Position numbers and translations under genes: made by a program | Part shown: positions 14,992 to 23,864 of the stretch, piece after piece | Layout of the letters: every line of letters begins with the position of its first letter | Position numbering within the stretch: position 1 is the stretch's first letter | Assembly (NCBI GenBank): GCA_002842035.1 | Contig: PHBP01000006.1 | Location: forward strand, 1-64,000 | Direction of reading: 5' to 3' | Length of the DNA: 64,000 nt | DNA from: Candidatus Cloacimonetes bacterium HGW-Cloacimonetes-2 | GTDB taxonomy: Bacteria; Cloacimonadota; Cloacimonadia; Cloacimonadales; Cloacimonadaceae | The notes under the pieces: model-generated | The model's input: only the letters and a program-made list of their open reading frames with translations | Told to the model about the DNA's origin: nothing | Databases searched by the model: none

Positions 14992-17145
14992 ATGGAAAAG
15001 GGAACCAATGCCTTCGTAATCCTTGAAACTATCCAGAGAGGCAAACGCTATCTGATTTATCTGGCAAAGAATTACTTTACAGGCGACAAGGTTGTCATCA
15101 AGACTATCGAGCCGAAGTATTACGATCGGGACGAACAGCTCGAGATTCTGATGAACGAAGCAGATACCGGCCTCAAACTGAACCATCCTTCCATCATCAA
15201 AGCCTTGAGCTCCTTTGAAGAAGACCGCAATCTCTACTATGTGATGGACTATTTCGAATCCATCAGTCTGGAGCAAAAACTGGCGTCGCTGGGTTCGGTG
15301 CTCGCATCCCGTCCCCCGGTTGACAGTTCGCTTTTGATGATGCAGAAAATGCTCTCCGGTCTGGAATACGCTCACAGCCTGGGAATATATCACCTCAATC
15401 TGAATCCCTCCAATATCCTGCTGAGTGCAGATAATGATATCCGCATCATCGGATTTGGCAAATCCCCGCTTACCTGGCTAAGGGTAGATCTAGAACCGCA
15501 GGGCAAGCATCCGGTGATCTATATCTCACCGGAACAATACCGTGGCGAAAAGGCAGGGGTAGCCAGCGATATCTACTCTTTTGGCGTGGTGGCTTATGAG
15601 TTGCTGACGGGGAAACTTCCCTGGAGCCTAAGCCCCAAAGACAACCATCTGAAGCAGAAAGAATCCAGCTTTCAACGTCCCGTGCTGGATCCCGAAATGC
15701 TGGGCAGTCCGATCCCTCACTGGCTGCTCACCATCCTCAATAAATGCCTGATGTTGGAGCCATCCCTGCGCTTTGCATCAATTAGCGAATTGCGCCAGGC
15801 CATCAGCGAAGAACACGAATTGAAGTATCTATCCGTGCTCACCAAAATCCCTGCCAGCCAGCCGGTAGTACCGGAGCCGATCGCCGAAGAAATCCCGGAA
15901 CCAATTGTCGAGCCAGAGCCGATCGCAGAAGAAATCCCGGAACCAATTGTCGAGCCGGAGCAAGTCTATATTCCTGAACCGGAGCCAGTTATAGAAGCTC
16001 TTCACGAGCCTGTAGCTGATCCTGAAGCTGAATCAATAGCAGAGCCGACTACTGAGCCAATTCAGGATGCTGTAGAGATACCTGAGCCGATATACATCCC
16101 CAAGCTGGAGCCGGTTGATACCACTGAGCCTGTTCCAGAGCCAGCGCCTGCACCCAAGCCGGAGCCTGCCACTCCGCTTCCCCGGGAAGAGAAGATATAC
16201 GAAGCGTGGTCACGTCCGCCCTCCGGACCCAGAGCTCCCGAGGCAGAAAATCCGGAGGAACTTCGTAAGACCGGACGTCTTTTCAGGCTCTTAATTACAG
16301 CCTCTCTCTTGGTAGTGCTCTACTTTGTAGGCAAGAATGTGATCTTTAAGCCCAAGCCCCGCTTTGAGTCCCTGCGCAAGGAGAGTGAAGAAGCCAAAGC
16401 TCTCGACAACCTGAATATCAACAAGCCCATCGATATGGTAATGGTTCAGGCAGATACTATAACGCTGGGAGCAATCGCTCCCGGTGGTGAAGCTGATGAG
16501 TATCCTGCTCTCAGGGTCTTTGTGCCATCCTTTTACATCAGCCGTTTCGAAGTGAGCCAGGATGAATGGATGATGGTCTTTCCGCAGAATCCCTCAACCG
16601 AAAAGGGCAATAAACTGCCTGTGCACAACGTTAACTTCTACGATATTGTGGATTGGTGCAACGAAAAGAGCCTGATGGATGGTTATCGTCCTTGTTATGA
16701 GTATTTTGACAATGACCTCAGCTGTGATTTCAGCGCTGATGGCTACCGGCTGCCCACCGAAGCTGAATGGGAATATGCCGCCCGGGGAGGTTCTGCTAAA
16801 GATCAGTATCTGTATAGCGGATCGGACGACGCAGACGAGATCGCCTGGCATTCGGGCAATAGCTCTGCCCGGGTGAGAGCGAGCGGTGCCAAGCTGGAAA
16901 ACGGCCTGGGTATCTTCGATATGAGCGGAAACGTAGCCGAATGGGTCTGGAACTGGTATGCCCCCTATAGCTACCAGATCAAGAATACTTTTGAGGGGCC
17001 TACGAATGGCACAGATCGGGGCGTGCGCGGTGGTAGCTGGTTTGAACCCCAATCTCAGCTTAGGATCTCAAATCGTAGCTTCCAAAAACCCTTTGTACAA
17101 AAGCCTTATATCGGCTTCCGGGTGGTAAGGACAGTGGTGGACTAG
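14992..17145 (+). CDS. Membrane pseudokinase fused to FGE/sulfatase-modifying fold
   Basis: 717 residues. Residues 10-280 have the protein-kinase fold: Lys37 in VVIKTI, Glu56 in helix C, SPEQY, DIYSFGVVAYELLTG. The catalytic Asp of HRD is Asn (HLNLNPSN, 134-141) and the DFG Asp is Gly (GFG, 154-156), so it is predicted to be inactive. A Glu/Pro-rich linker (about 285-420) includes two 42-bp tandem repeats coding for EPIAEEIPEPIVEP. One membrane segment follows (about 430-450). Residues 480-717 form an FGE-sulfatase (SUMF1-like) domain: RLPTEAEWEYAARGG, GNVAEWVWNWY, RGVRGGSW, IGFRVVR. The catalytic FGE cysteines are absent. The kinase part should be cytoplasmic and the FGE part periplasmic, as in a signalling receptor; the signal is unknown. 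Confidence 0.85.
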   Translation: MEKGTNAFVILETIQRGKRYLIYLAKNYFTGDKVVIKTIEPKYYDRDEQLEILMNEADTGLKLNHPSIIKALSSFEEDRNLYYVMDYFESISLEQKLASLGSVLASRPPVDSSLLMMQKMLSGLEYAHSLGIYHLNLNPSNILLSADNDIRIIGFGKSPLTWLRVDLEPQGKHPVIYISPEQYRGEKAGVASDIYSFGVVAYELLTGKLPWSLSPKDNHLKQKESSFQRPVLDPEMLGSPIPHWLLTILNKCLMLEPSLRFASISELRQAISEEHELKYLSVLTKIPASQPVVPEPIAEEIPEPIVEPEPIAEEIPEPIVEPEQVYIPEPEPVIEALHEPVADPEAESIAEPTTEPIQDAVEIPEPIYIPKLEPVDTTEPVPEPAPAPKPEPATPLPREEKIYEAWSRPPSGPRAPEAENPEELRKTGRLFRLLITASLLVVLYFVGKNVIFKPKPRFESLRKESEEAKALDNLNINKPIDMVMVQADTITLGAIAPGGEADEYPALRVFVPSFYISRFEVSQDEWMMVFPQNPSTEKGNKLPVHNVNFYDIVDWCNEKSLMDGYRPCYEYFDNDLSCDFSADGYRLPTEAEWEYAARGGSAKDQYLYSGSDDADEIAWHSGNSSARVRASGAKLENGLGIFDMSGNVAEWVWNWYAPYSYQIKNTFEGPTNGTDRGVRGGSWFEPQSQLRISNRSFQKPFVQKPYIGFRVVRTVVD
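15874..15957 (+). repeat. Two 42-bp tandem repeats in the pseudokinase linker
   Basis: Units 15874-15915 and 15916-15957 are nearly identical and encode the same 14 residues (EPIAEEIPEPIVEP). The linker beyond them keeps a looser Glu-Pro periodicity, so it probably grew by in-frame duplication. Confidence 0.8.
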
Positions 17146-17340
17146 GGCAGAATCCTGATTATTGTGTAGGCAACAAGCATATAGAGTAGGTGAATTAGTG
17201 ATTATTATTTGTCCATTAGACTTTTGCAGCAATGCCTTAGTTCTGAATCTTCGGAGTATTGATTCGTTATACATAAAAATAGATTGACAGAATACTAAGC
17301 TCAGTAAATGCTTCGTCAAACTTCGAAGAGGATATTGGAT

Positions 17341-17952
17341 ATGAATGCACTACAATTGTTTAAGGGACTCGCTGATGAATCACGTTTACAGATACTGGCG
17401 ATCCTAAAACGAAATCCAGCTTGCGTAGAAGATTTGGCAGAAAGGCTATCTCTGGCAGAATCTACAGTCTCTGCGCACTTGAAAAAGCTCCAGGCAGCGG
17501 GCTTGGTTTATAGCCGTAAACAGCAGTATTATAGCGTTTACTACCTGAAAGAGGAAGTCTTGCAGCAGAAGCTGGACGATTTGGTGCCATCAGAACAGGC
17601 TGCGCCTCAGGATGCCCGCTCCATCCTGCGTGAAAAAGTGCTGAAAGCCTACTTTAAGGATGGAGTCTGTTTCCGTTTGCCTGTGCAGAACAAAAAGCGC
17701 TGGATCGTCTATGAAGAAGTCATCCGCTTGATAGAATCTGGCCGCGAATATGGCGAGAAAGAGCTAAACGCTTTGATCACGAGGATTCACGAGGATTACT
17801 GCCTGATCCGCCGGGAATTGGTGGAAGAAGGAGTCCTGGAGCGCTCAGCCGGCATCTACCGGTTAGTGGATAGATATTGGGAAAATCCCGGCTTTTATCA
17901 GAAGATCTGGCTGGGAGGCTACCGGAATGCGGAAACGGGTAGCAAGGACTGA
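17341..17952 (+). CDS. ArsR-type regulator with DUF2087 domain
   Basis: 203 residues from ATG 17341 (AGAGGA about 9 bp upstream; an earlier in-frame start at 17308 lacks a ribosome site). The N-terminal 80 residues are an ArsR-type winged helix (LFKGLADESRLQILAIL, TVSAHLKKLQAAGLV). The C-terminal part matches DUF2087 (KAYFKDGVCFRLPVQNKKR, YGEKELNALITRIHEDY, IRRELVEEGVLERSAGIYR), a domain usually fused to ArsR/MarR heads. No cysteine pair typical of metal-sensing ArsR proteins is visible, so the inducer is unknown. It stands alone in a 920-bp stretch between the pseudokinase and DUF1838 genes. Confidence 0.88.
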   Translation: MNALQLFKGLADESRLQILAILKRNPACVEDLAERLSLAESTVSAHLKKLQAAGLVYSRKQQYYSVYYLKEEVLQQKLDDLVPSEQAAPQDARSILREKVLKAYFKDGVCFRLPVQNKKRWIVYEEVIRLIESGREYGEKELNALITRIHEDYCLIRRELVEEGVLERSAGIYRLVDRYWENPGFYQKIWLGGYRNAETGSKD

Positions 17953-17995
17953 TTGTCTCCATTTACTGTAGTTTAACCATAGGATCAATTCCTGC

Positions 17996-18024
17996 TTGAC
18001 ATATAAACTGGATTGAAATAGATA
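17996..18024 (+). promoter_or_regulatory. Possible promoter of the DUF1838 gene
   Basis: Perfect TTGACA at 17996-18001, 17-bp spacer, TAGATA at 18019-18024 (a better-looking TATACT at 18023-18028 has a 21-bp spacing). It lies 45 bp before the ATG at 18069. Moderate support from the -35 only. Confidence 0.45.
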
Positions 18025-18068
18025 TACTTGTAAACTGGGATTATTCCAAGTGAAAGAAGGATACTATT

Positions 18069-18932
18069 ATGATGCTGAGACTGATAATTACGATTGTAGC
18101 GCTCTTGATCCTGCTTCCGGGCTATCTGGAAGCACAGACGAGCCCGATGGAGCATCTTGAAAACTTTATGCGCGTGAGGGGTGATTCCTCAGGCGAAGAA
18201 GTAGTGTACCACTGGACCGGGACAGTTTACAGCTTTGTGCCGGGGCAGCGCAAGCGAGAAATTTTTGCCTTTGAGGGTTTTAACATCGCAAAAACAATAC
18301 CGGCAGAAAACGGATTTCAGCTCCTCACCCGTGAGGCTGCCTTCTTTTTGGATCCTCAATCCGGCGAAATTCTCAGCACCTGGCGCAATCCTTTTACGGA
18401 TGCAACTGTCGATGTAGTACAGATTTGGAATGATCCGGTAAATCAGGATCTGACCTTTGATCAGGAATACCTGCCATATATCAGCCGAATTTTGCCGGTC
18501 GAAGATTTGGGCGATCAACTGGCATATTATATGGACATTTTCCCCTTTTACGATTCTCCTCTTACCCGTAGAGACTATGGAGATTTTTCTCAGAGCGATA
18601 CCTATCAGGCGGCTGAGTTTTTCCAGTTCTTTGTCGACAAAAGCGATCTGGCAAATGAAGAGCTTACGACTGTGCCGACTACTATCAGTTGGACAAGGAT
18701 CAGCCCCTGGATGCCTTTTATGAGGATGGGTGATCGTCCCGGCAACCTGGTCTTTGTTTGCCGGGGCAGAAAGCTGGATGGTGGTTTTAAGGCACTTCCG
18801 GCAAAGATCAAAGACTATGTGATGGCAAATGGTCCGCAGTTTTCTGAGGCTCCCACGGAGTTTTTGAGTCCAAACGAGACGAGCTGGACCTATTTCAAGA
18901 AGCTGGTCGATGGTGGCCAGATTCAAAAGTGA
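18069..18932 (+). CDS. Exported DUF1838-family protein
   Basis: 287 residues with a signal peptide (LIITIVALLILLPGYLEAQ). The body matches my memory of DUF1838: FEGFNIAKTIP, AAFFLDPQSGEILSTWRNPFT and VVQIWNDPVNQDL, the last reproducing the family's WxNPxT...NDPVN pattern. The family's activity is not known to me. GAAAGAAGG precedes the ATG. The following sorting-domain gene starts 7 bp later, so the two are probably co-expressed and both act outside the cytoplasm. Confidence 0.65.
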   Translation: MMLRLIITIVALLILLPGYLEAQTSPMEHLENFMRVRGDSSGEEVVYHWTGTVYSFVPGQRKREIFAFEGFNIAKTIPAENGFQLLTREAAFFLDPQSGEILSTWRNPFTDATVDVVQIWNDPVNQDLTFDQEYLPYISRILPVEDLGDQLAYYMDIFPFYDSPLTRRDYGDFSQSDTYQAAEFFQFFVDKSDLANEELTTVPTTISWTRISPWMPFMRMGDRPGNLVFVCRGRKLDGGFKALPAKIKDYVMANGPQFSEAPTEFLSPNETSWTYFKKLVDGGQIQK

Positions 18933-18939
18933 GGTGTGT

Positions 18940-20427
18940 ATGAAGAGATTTGTTTTGATGCTTGCTATCTTTGGGATAGCGATCCTGGGAGCGCAGGAAC
19001 TGAGCCCCTTTGGCAATCTGAGACATAGTGCCGCTGATGCCGAAGGCAACCTGCATATACGATTTGACGCACTTACTACGGAATTTACGGATTACGAGAT
19101 ATACTTCCGCAGTGGTGCATCCTGGCTACCCGGCAGTTTTGAGCCTCTGCAAGATGGGATATACGAAGCCTTGGTGCCTTATCAATATGGGGACAATCTG
19201 GAATATCGGCTGCGCACTCAAATGGCTTATGGTCCGGAGATAATGTCCTATCTGCATCCTGCCTATCTGGCGACTGATCAATTTCCTCCGGCTGCCATCG
19301 ACCTGGCACTAACAGGAACGGACGTAAGTGGGGATTCTCTGATGATTTATGCGCCGGCATTGGATTTGACGGATGCGATGGTTGCTTCCACCGAAACCAA
19401 GCTATACCGGGCAATGCGCAATCAAAGCGGGACCTTCCCTACTTTTATCAATCTCACGACCTACAATGTATATCTATCCGTGATCTTCAATCCGGAAGCA
19501 ATCGCTGATTCAGTTGCTTATGCGATGGTCTATACCACAAACATTATGGGCTTGATCTCGTCCGGGCTCTACAAGCTGGGGATGGGCGAGGGCAATATCC
19601 CGAGCTTTGAGAGGCTGGGCAATATCCAATCGCAAGTGCAAAATGGAACGCTCTATTTGGCGTGCAATTGGGCAGATCTGACCAGTGATCCGGAATTTGG
19701 AGCCTGGCCAAACCTGAGCAAGAGCCTGATCTGCGTGGATATGACTATGCAGATTTCAGTGGATCTGGGATCGATGGAGCCCAGCTTTAATCTGGGAGAT
19801 AATGGAGTAACGGGCGTGGTGGAATTTCGCAAGCTGGCATATAATGTAGCTCAAAATACTTTGCCGGAGCTTGAGATCGTATCTTACGAGCCTGATATCG
19901 ATCGCATCAGCCTGCTCTATAGCGATAGCGATGGAGATTTTCCCCTGGAAGCCATAGTCGCGGTCTCAGATGGTGGTGGTGGATTTATCTATATGGATAT
20001 GATCCCGATCTACAATCCGGATGGCACGATCAGTTTTAATGAACTGGGCAATCCGCATCAGATGATTTTTAGATGTACGGATAATTTTATAGATTACGTA
20101 GTAGCAGATGCTTGGGTCTCCAATAATGATCAGTTGATCCCGGCTCCCGGTAAGCTAAGCTGTTTTATAGCCAATCCGTTATCCGCCTCAAGCAGCGATA
20201 CAAGGCTGAGAATTCTCGGCTTGGAAAAGGCAGCAGTTCGGGTTAGTTTGTATAATGTACGTGGGCAAAAACTGGGCACGATCAGTGAGTTTATTGCAGA
20301 CGGTTCGGATAAGGAATTGATCTGGAATATAGCCGGGCAATTCCCAAATCTCTGCCGAGGAATTTACTTCCTTAAGGTAAGCAATGGCTCACGCAGTATG
20401 AGCAAAAAGATAATCATAACGAGGTAA
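18940..20427 (+). CDS. Secreted protein with C-terminal sorting domain (paralogue of 187-1605)
   Basis: 495 residues from ATG 18940 (GAGGTG upstream). Signal peptide RFVLMLAIFGIAILGAQ. Residues ~140-280 are paralogous to the protein at 187-1605 (ETKLYRAM, GTFPTF, MVYTTNIMGLISSGLYKLG, LACNWADLTSDPEFGAW). The C-terminal ~85 residues form a Por/FlgD-type sorting domain (VSLYNVRGQKL, CRGIYFLKVSNGS), although the usual YPNP opening is degenerate (FIANPLS). No catalytic motif. It ends 3 bp before obg and follows the DUF1838 gene closely, so an operon of DUF1838, this gene, obg and dprA is plausible. Confidence 0.75.
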   Translation: MKRFVLMLAIFGIAILGAQELSPFGNLRHSAADAEGNLHIRFDALTTEFTDYEIYFRSGASWLPGSFEPLQDGIYEALVPYQYGDNLEYRLRTQMAYGPEIMSYLHPAYLATDQFPPAAIDLALTGTDVSGDSLMIYAPALDLTDAMVASTETKLYRAMRNQSGTFPTFINLTTYNVYLSVIFNPEAIADSVAYAMVYTTNIMGLISSGLYKLGMGEGNIPSFERLGNIQSQVQNGTLYLACNWADLTSDPEFGAWPNLSKSLICVDMTMQISVDLGSMEPSFNLGDNGVTGVVEFRKLAYNVAQNTLPELEIVSYEPDIDRISLLYSDSDGDFPLEAIVAVSDGGGGFIYMDMIPIYNPDGTISFNELGNPHQMIFRCTDNFIDYVVADAWVSNNDQLIPAPGKLSCFIANPLSASSSDTRLRILGLEKAAVRVSLYNVRGQKLGTISEFIADGSDKELIWNIAGQFPNLCRGIYFLKVSNGSRSMSKKIIITR

Positions 20428-20430
20428 TAT

Positions 20431-21441
20431 TTGTTTATAGATCAAGCATCAATTCGAATCAAAGCCGGTAACGGTGGTGATGGAGTAATCAGTTTTCGCA
20501 GGGAAAAGTTCATCCCAAAGGGTGGACCGGATGGCGGAGATGGCGGTAGGGGCGGAGATATAATCGCTCTGGGTGATGAAAACGTAAACACCCTTTTGGA
20601 TTACAGGTATCAAAGGCTGATCAAAGCCGATAACGGCAAGCAAGGCGGTGGTGCCAGAAAGACCGGTGCATCGGGTGATCCGGCTGTGCTGAGGCTGCCT
20701 TTGGGCACTGAGATTTTTGAAGTAAAAGAGGATGGCAAGCGGGTCAAGCTGGCAGACGTGACCAAACACGGCGAAGAAATAGTGATAGCCAAAGGCGGTG
20801 GCGGTGGTAAAGGCAATATCAACTTTACCAATTCCGTCAATCAAGCACCCAGAAAGGCTACTCCGGGAAAGCTAACTCACGAGATTCAGCTTGAGCTGGT
20901 GCTAAAACTGATGGCTGATGTGGGCCTGGTAGGTTTTCCCAATGCCGGTAAATCCACTCTGCTCAGCGTGCTTTCCTCGGCACGTCCCAAGATTGCCAAT
21001 TATGAATTCACTACCTTGGAACCGATGTTGGGCGTCGTCAAAGTGGGCGAATACCAGTCCTTTGTGATGGCGGATATTCCCGGGATCATCGAAGGCGCAC
21101 ATATGGGCAAGGGCTTGGGATTGCAGTTTTTGAAGCACATCCAGCGCACCAGCGTACTGCTCTTTTTGATCGATGTGCATACGGAGAATCCGATCGATGC
21201 ATACCGAACTCTCAGGGCAGAGCTGCATCTTTATGATACATTTATGGATAAAAAGCCCTATCTGATCGCTGTGAGCAAGATAGATACCCTTACCGAGGAA
21301 GAGCAGGAGACACTTTTGCCGGAGCTCAAAGAGCTATTCAGGCGCGAACTGGGTGAAGAAGTAGTGGCTATATCAGCAATTGGACAGCAGAATATCGACG
21401 AACTGAAGTACAGGCTCTATAGGATACTCAAGGAAGGATGA
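20431..21441 (+). CDS. obg: GTPase Obg/CgtA
   Basis: 336 residues, starting at TTG (20431) after GAGGT. Essential ribosome-associated GTPase that helps 50S assembly and links growth to stress. The Gly-rich N-terminal Obg fold is clear (GNGGDGVISFRREKF, GGPDGGDGGRGGD, KGGGGGKGN), followed by the G domain: G1 GFPNAGKST, G2 TTLEP, G3 DIPGIIEGAH, G4 SKID, G5 SAIG. The species-variable C-terminal extension of some Obg proteins is absent. Its end overlaps dprA by 4 bases. Confidence 0.97.
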   Translation: MFIDQASIRIKAGNGGDGVISFRREKFIPKGGPDGGDGGRGGDIIALGDENVNTLLDYRYQRLIKADNGKQGGGARKTGASGDPAVLRLPLGTEIFEVKEDGKRVKLADVTKHGEEIVIAKGGGGGKGNINFTNSVNQAPRKATPGKLTHEIQLELVLKLMADVGLVGFPNAGKSTLLSVLSSARPKIANYEFTTLEPMLGVVKVGEYQSFVMADIPGIIEGAHMGKGLGLQFLKHIQRTSVLLFLIDVHTENPIDAYRTLRAELHLYDTFMDKKPYLIAVSKIDTLTEEEQETLLPELKELFRRELGEEVVAISAIGQQNIDELKYRLYRILKEG

Positions 21442-22532
21442 ATACAAACAAGCTGAAAGCCTGGCTCTGCCTGAAACAGGCACCGGGCTTGGGACAGAAA
21501 ACCGCTCAAAAGCTCCTGGCTGAGTTTCCGGACCCTACGGATTATGTGGGTAGATCGGATCATCCGGTATATGAACTGCCTTGGCTGCAAGTCAGCACCA
21601 AGGATGCTTTGCGCAGGGGTGAAGAGATCAAGGGCTTTGCAGGGATAGTGAAGCATTGCGAACGCTATGAGATAGGAATTACCTGCCTCACAGACGAAGA
21701 TTATCCGGCAGCATTATCCAGCATCTATACACCACCAATCGTCCTGTATTACCGGGGTGACCTCAAGACCTGCGAGAAGCTGCCGATTTTGGCAGTTGTT
21801 GGTACCAGAAAACCCAGTTCTTATGGCCAGGAGATGGCAAGGAAGCTGCTTGCTCCGCTATGTGAACGAGGCGTTACCATTATCAGCGGGTTGGCGATGG
21901 GTATCGATACTGTGGCGCATCGGGTGGCACTGGGCAATGGTGCAAAGACTATCGGTGTATTGGCAGGCGGCTTGGAATCGATCTATCCGCCGATGAACCT
22001 CAATCTTGCCAATGAGATCGTGGCAAATGGACTGCTCTTATCCGAGTATGAACCAGGCTCCAAGATGGAGAAATGGAACTTTCCGGCACGGAACAGGATC
22101 ATCTCTGCTTTGGCTCCTGCAGTCTTTATCGTGGAAGGCTCGATTACCAGCGGTGCATTACTGACCGGGAAATTTGCCCTCGAACAAGGCAGAGACGTTT
22201 GTGCATTGCCCGGCAATATAAACAACATCAACGCCCAAGGACCGAACTATATGATCAAGAGTGGGGCTCGTGCTGTTACTTGTCCCGAAGACCTGATGGA
22301 TCTATTGGATATCGAGGAGACTGATGATTTGCAGACCGAGATCTTCCCGCAGCTTAGTCCTGAGGAAGAGACGATCTGGCTTCGCCTGAGAGAATCCAGC
22401 AGTGAGCTGTCTTTTGATGAGTTGATGCTGGGCAGTGGGCATAATTTTGGCAGGCTGTCTGTGATCCTGCTCAATCTGGAGCTGAAGGGTTTGATCAGCA
22501 AAGCCGGCAATGGCGGATACATCTCAAACTGA
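21438..22532 (+). CDS. dprA: DNA-processing protein DprA
   Basis: 364 residues. DprA binds incoming single-stranded DNA and loads RecA during natural transformation. Seen: N-terminal helix-hairpin-helix-like segment (APGLGQKTAQKLL), the Rossmann-type DprA/LOG domain (AVVGTRKPSSYGQEMA, ISGLAMGIDTVAHRVAL, VLAGGLESIYPPMN, FPARNRIISALAPAVFIVEG, ALPGNINNINAQG), and a C-terminal winged-helix (ELMLGSGHNFGRLSVILLNLELKGLI). ATGA overlap with obg indicates coupling. Confidence 0.95.
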   Translation: MNTNKLKAWLCLKQAPGLGQKTAQKLLAEFPDPTDYVGRSDHPVYELPWLQVSTKDALRRGEEIKGFAGIVKHCERYEIGITCLTDEDYPAALSSIYTPPIVLYYRGDLKTCEKLPILAVVGTRKPSSYGQEMARKLLAPLCERGVTIISGLAMGIDTVAHRVALGNGAKTIGVLAGGLESIYPPMNLNLANEIVANGLLLSEYEPGSKMEKWNFPARNRIISALAPAVFIVEGSITSGALLTGKFALEQGRDVCALPGNINNINAQGPNYMIKSGARAVTCPEDLMDLLDIEETDDLQTEIFPQLSPEEETIWLRLRESSSELSFDELMLGSGHNFGRLSVILLNLELKGLISKAGNGGYISN

Positions 22533-22539
22533 GGTAACT

Positions 22540-22968
22540 ATGGATAATATCGAGTACAAAGTAGTCAAGACCGCGGACCCCGGGCGTATATTAGAGCTCT
22601 ACCGGCTGGCAGGCTGGTGGGAGATGGATGAGAATCCCGAGTACCTGAAGACGGTGGAAGGTATCATCAGTAATAGCTTTTGCTTTGTGATAGCGGTGCT
22701 GAATCACGAGATTATTGGGATGGGCAGGGCTATCTGCGATGGATTTAGCGATGCCTATATTCAGGATGTAACGGTCGAGAGCAGCTCTCGGGGAAGGGGC
22801 ATAGGCAAAGGCATCATCAGATGTCTGATAGAGTTTTTAACTACAAACAAGATTCAATGGATAGGATTGATCAGTGAGCCGGGATATGAGCGCTTTTACC
22901 AGAGCCTGGGCTTTGATGTGATGCCCGGCTATACTCCCTTCCTGCTGGATCAATCAAAACTTAGGTGA
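22540..22968 (+). CDS. GNAT-family N-acetyltransferase
   Basis: 142 residues from ATG 22540, with GAGGTA 5 bp upstream, directly after the dprA stop. The acetyl-CoA-binding motif A is present (VTVESSSRGRGIGKGIIRCLIEF), with a downstream IGLISEPGYERFYQSLGF motif B typical of GNAT enzymes. The substrate cannot be told from sequence; small-molecule or protein N-acetylation is possible. It is followed by a DUF2156 gene that also adopts a GNAT-like fold, so the two may work on related acyl transfers. Confidence 0.85.
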   Translation: MDNIEYKVVKTADPGRILELYRLAGWWEMDENPEYLKTVEGIISNSFCFVIAVLNHEIIGMGRAICDGFSDAYIQDVTVESSSRGRGIGKGIIRCLIEFLTTNKIQWIGLISEPGYERFYQSLGFDVMPGYTPFLLDQSKLR

Positions 22969-22974
22969 TTATTG

Positions 22975-23856
22975 ATGTTCAATCTGGAATCTCTTACTGA
23001 AAAGCATATCCCTTTACTAAAGGATTACATAGCAAGTTTCCCCCGGGAATCCTGCGATTATACAGTGGCAAATCTACTTACCTGGGGCAAGATCTACGAC
23101 AATCAGGTAGGTGTTTACAAGGAGCAACTGCTCCTGCTCAATCCCAAGTATCAATACCTGCTCTTCCCGATGGGCGAAGATACCAAGGTCGATTATCTGG
23201 TAGAGATCGTAAAGCACTGCCGCAAGGATTATCCCCAGTGTGAGTTGATCCTGGTGCCGGAAGATTATATCCTGCTCAATCCGGATATCCACGAAGCATT
23301 TACTTTGCAAGATGACCGCGATTGGGCTGATTACGTGCATTCTGTAGAGCGCTTGATCGAGCTGAAAGGCAAGAAACTGGCAAAGAAGAAGAATCTCATC
23401 TCGCAGTTTATCCGTCTTTATCCTGATTACCATATCGTGCCTATCGACAAATCCAAGAAGGACGTAATAATTACCTTTACACAGAAATGGAAGCGTGAAC
23501 GCGATATCGAAGGATCCTTTTTGGATAGTGAATACAAGGCCATCATCAATACGATGGATATGTGGGACGATCTACCTTGCGAAGGAATCATCGTCTGCCA
23601 CGAGAAACAGATCTATGCTTACTCCATCTTTAGCCCGCTCAGCGAGGATATGGTGGCTGTGCATTACGAGAAGTTTGATCCCGATAAGAAGGGCAGCGCT
23701 CAGCTGATTAATTGGGAGACTGCCAAACATCTTCACAACCGTTATAAATGGATAAACCGGGAGCAAGACCTTGGTCTCCCCGGCCTCAGGCAAGCCAAGA
23801 TGTCTTATGATCCGGATTTCTTGGTCAAATTCATCACTACCCAGCTCAAAATCTAA
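22975..23856 (+). CDS. DUF2156 (LPG_synthase C-terminal-like) protein
   Basis: 293 residues. The sequence pattern (FNLESLTEKHIPLLKDYI near the start, YDYTVANLLTWGKIYD, LLLNPKYQYLLFPMG, KKLAKKKNLISQFIRLYPDYHI, AYSIFSPLSEDMVAVHYEKFDP, NWETAKHL) matches DUF2156, the domain related to the aminoacyl-tRNA-dependent lipid-lysyltransferase C-terminal half, with two GNAT-like folds. It has no membrane part, so it is not a full MprF. Function unknown. Start ATG 22975 preferred over the TTG one codon earlier. Six bp after the GNAT gene. Confidence 0.75.
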   Translation: MFNLESLTEKHIPLLKDYIASFPRESCDYTVANLLTWGKIYDNQVGVYKEQLLLLNPKYQYLLFPMGEDTKVDYLVEIVKHCRKDYPQCELILVPEDYILLNPDIHEAFTLQDDRDWADYVHSVERLIELKGKKLAKKKNLISQFIRLYPDYHIVPIDKSKKDVIITFTQKWKRERDIEGSFLDSEYKAIINTMDMWDDLPCEGIIVCHEKQIYAYSIFSPLSEDMVAVHYEKFDPDKKGSAQLINWETAKHLHNRYKWINREQDLGLPGLRQAKMSYDPDFLVKFITTQLKI

Positions 23857-23864
23857 GAGGAATT

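Noticed and set aside
17281-17310. TTGACA at 17283 as promoter for the ArsR-type gene
   Set aside because: No acceptable -10 at 16-18 bp spacing; left as unassigned.
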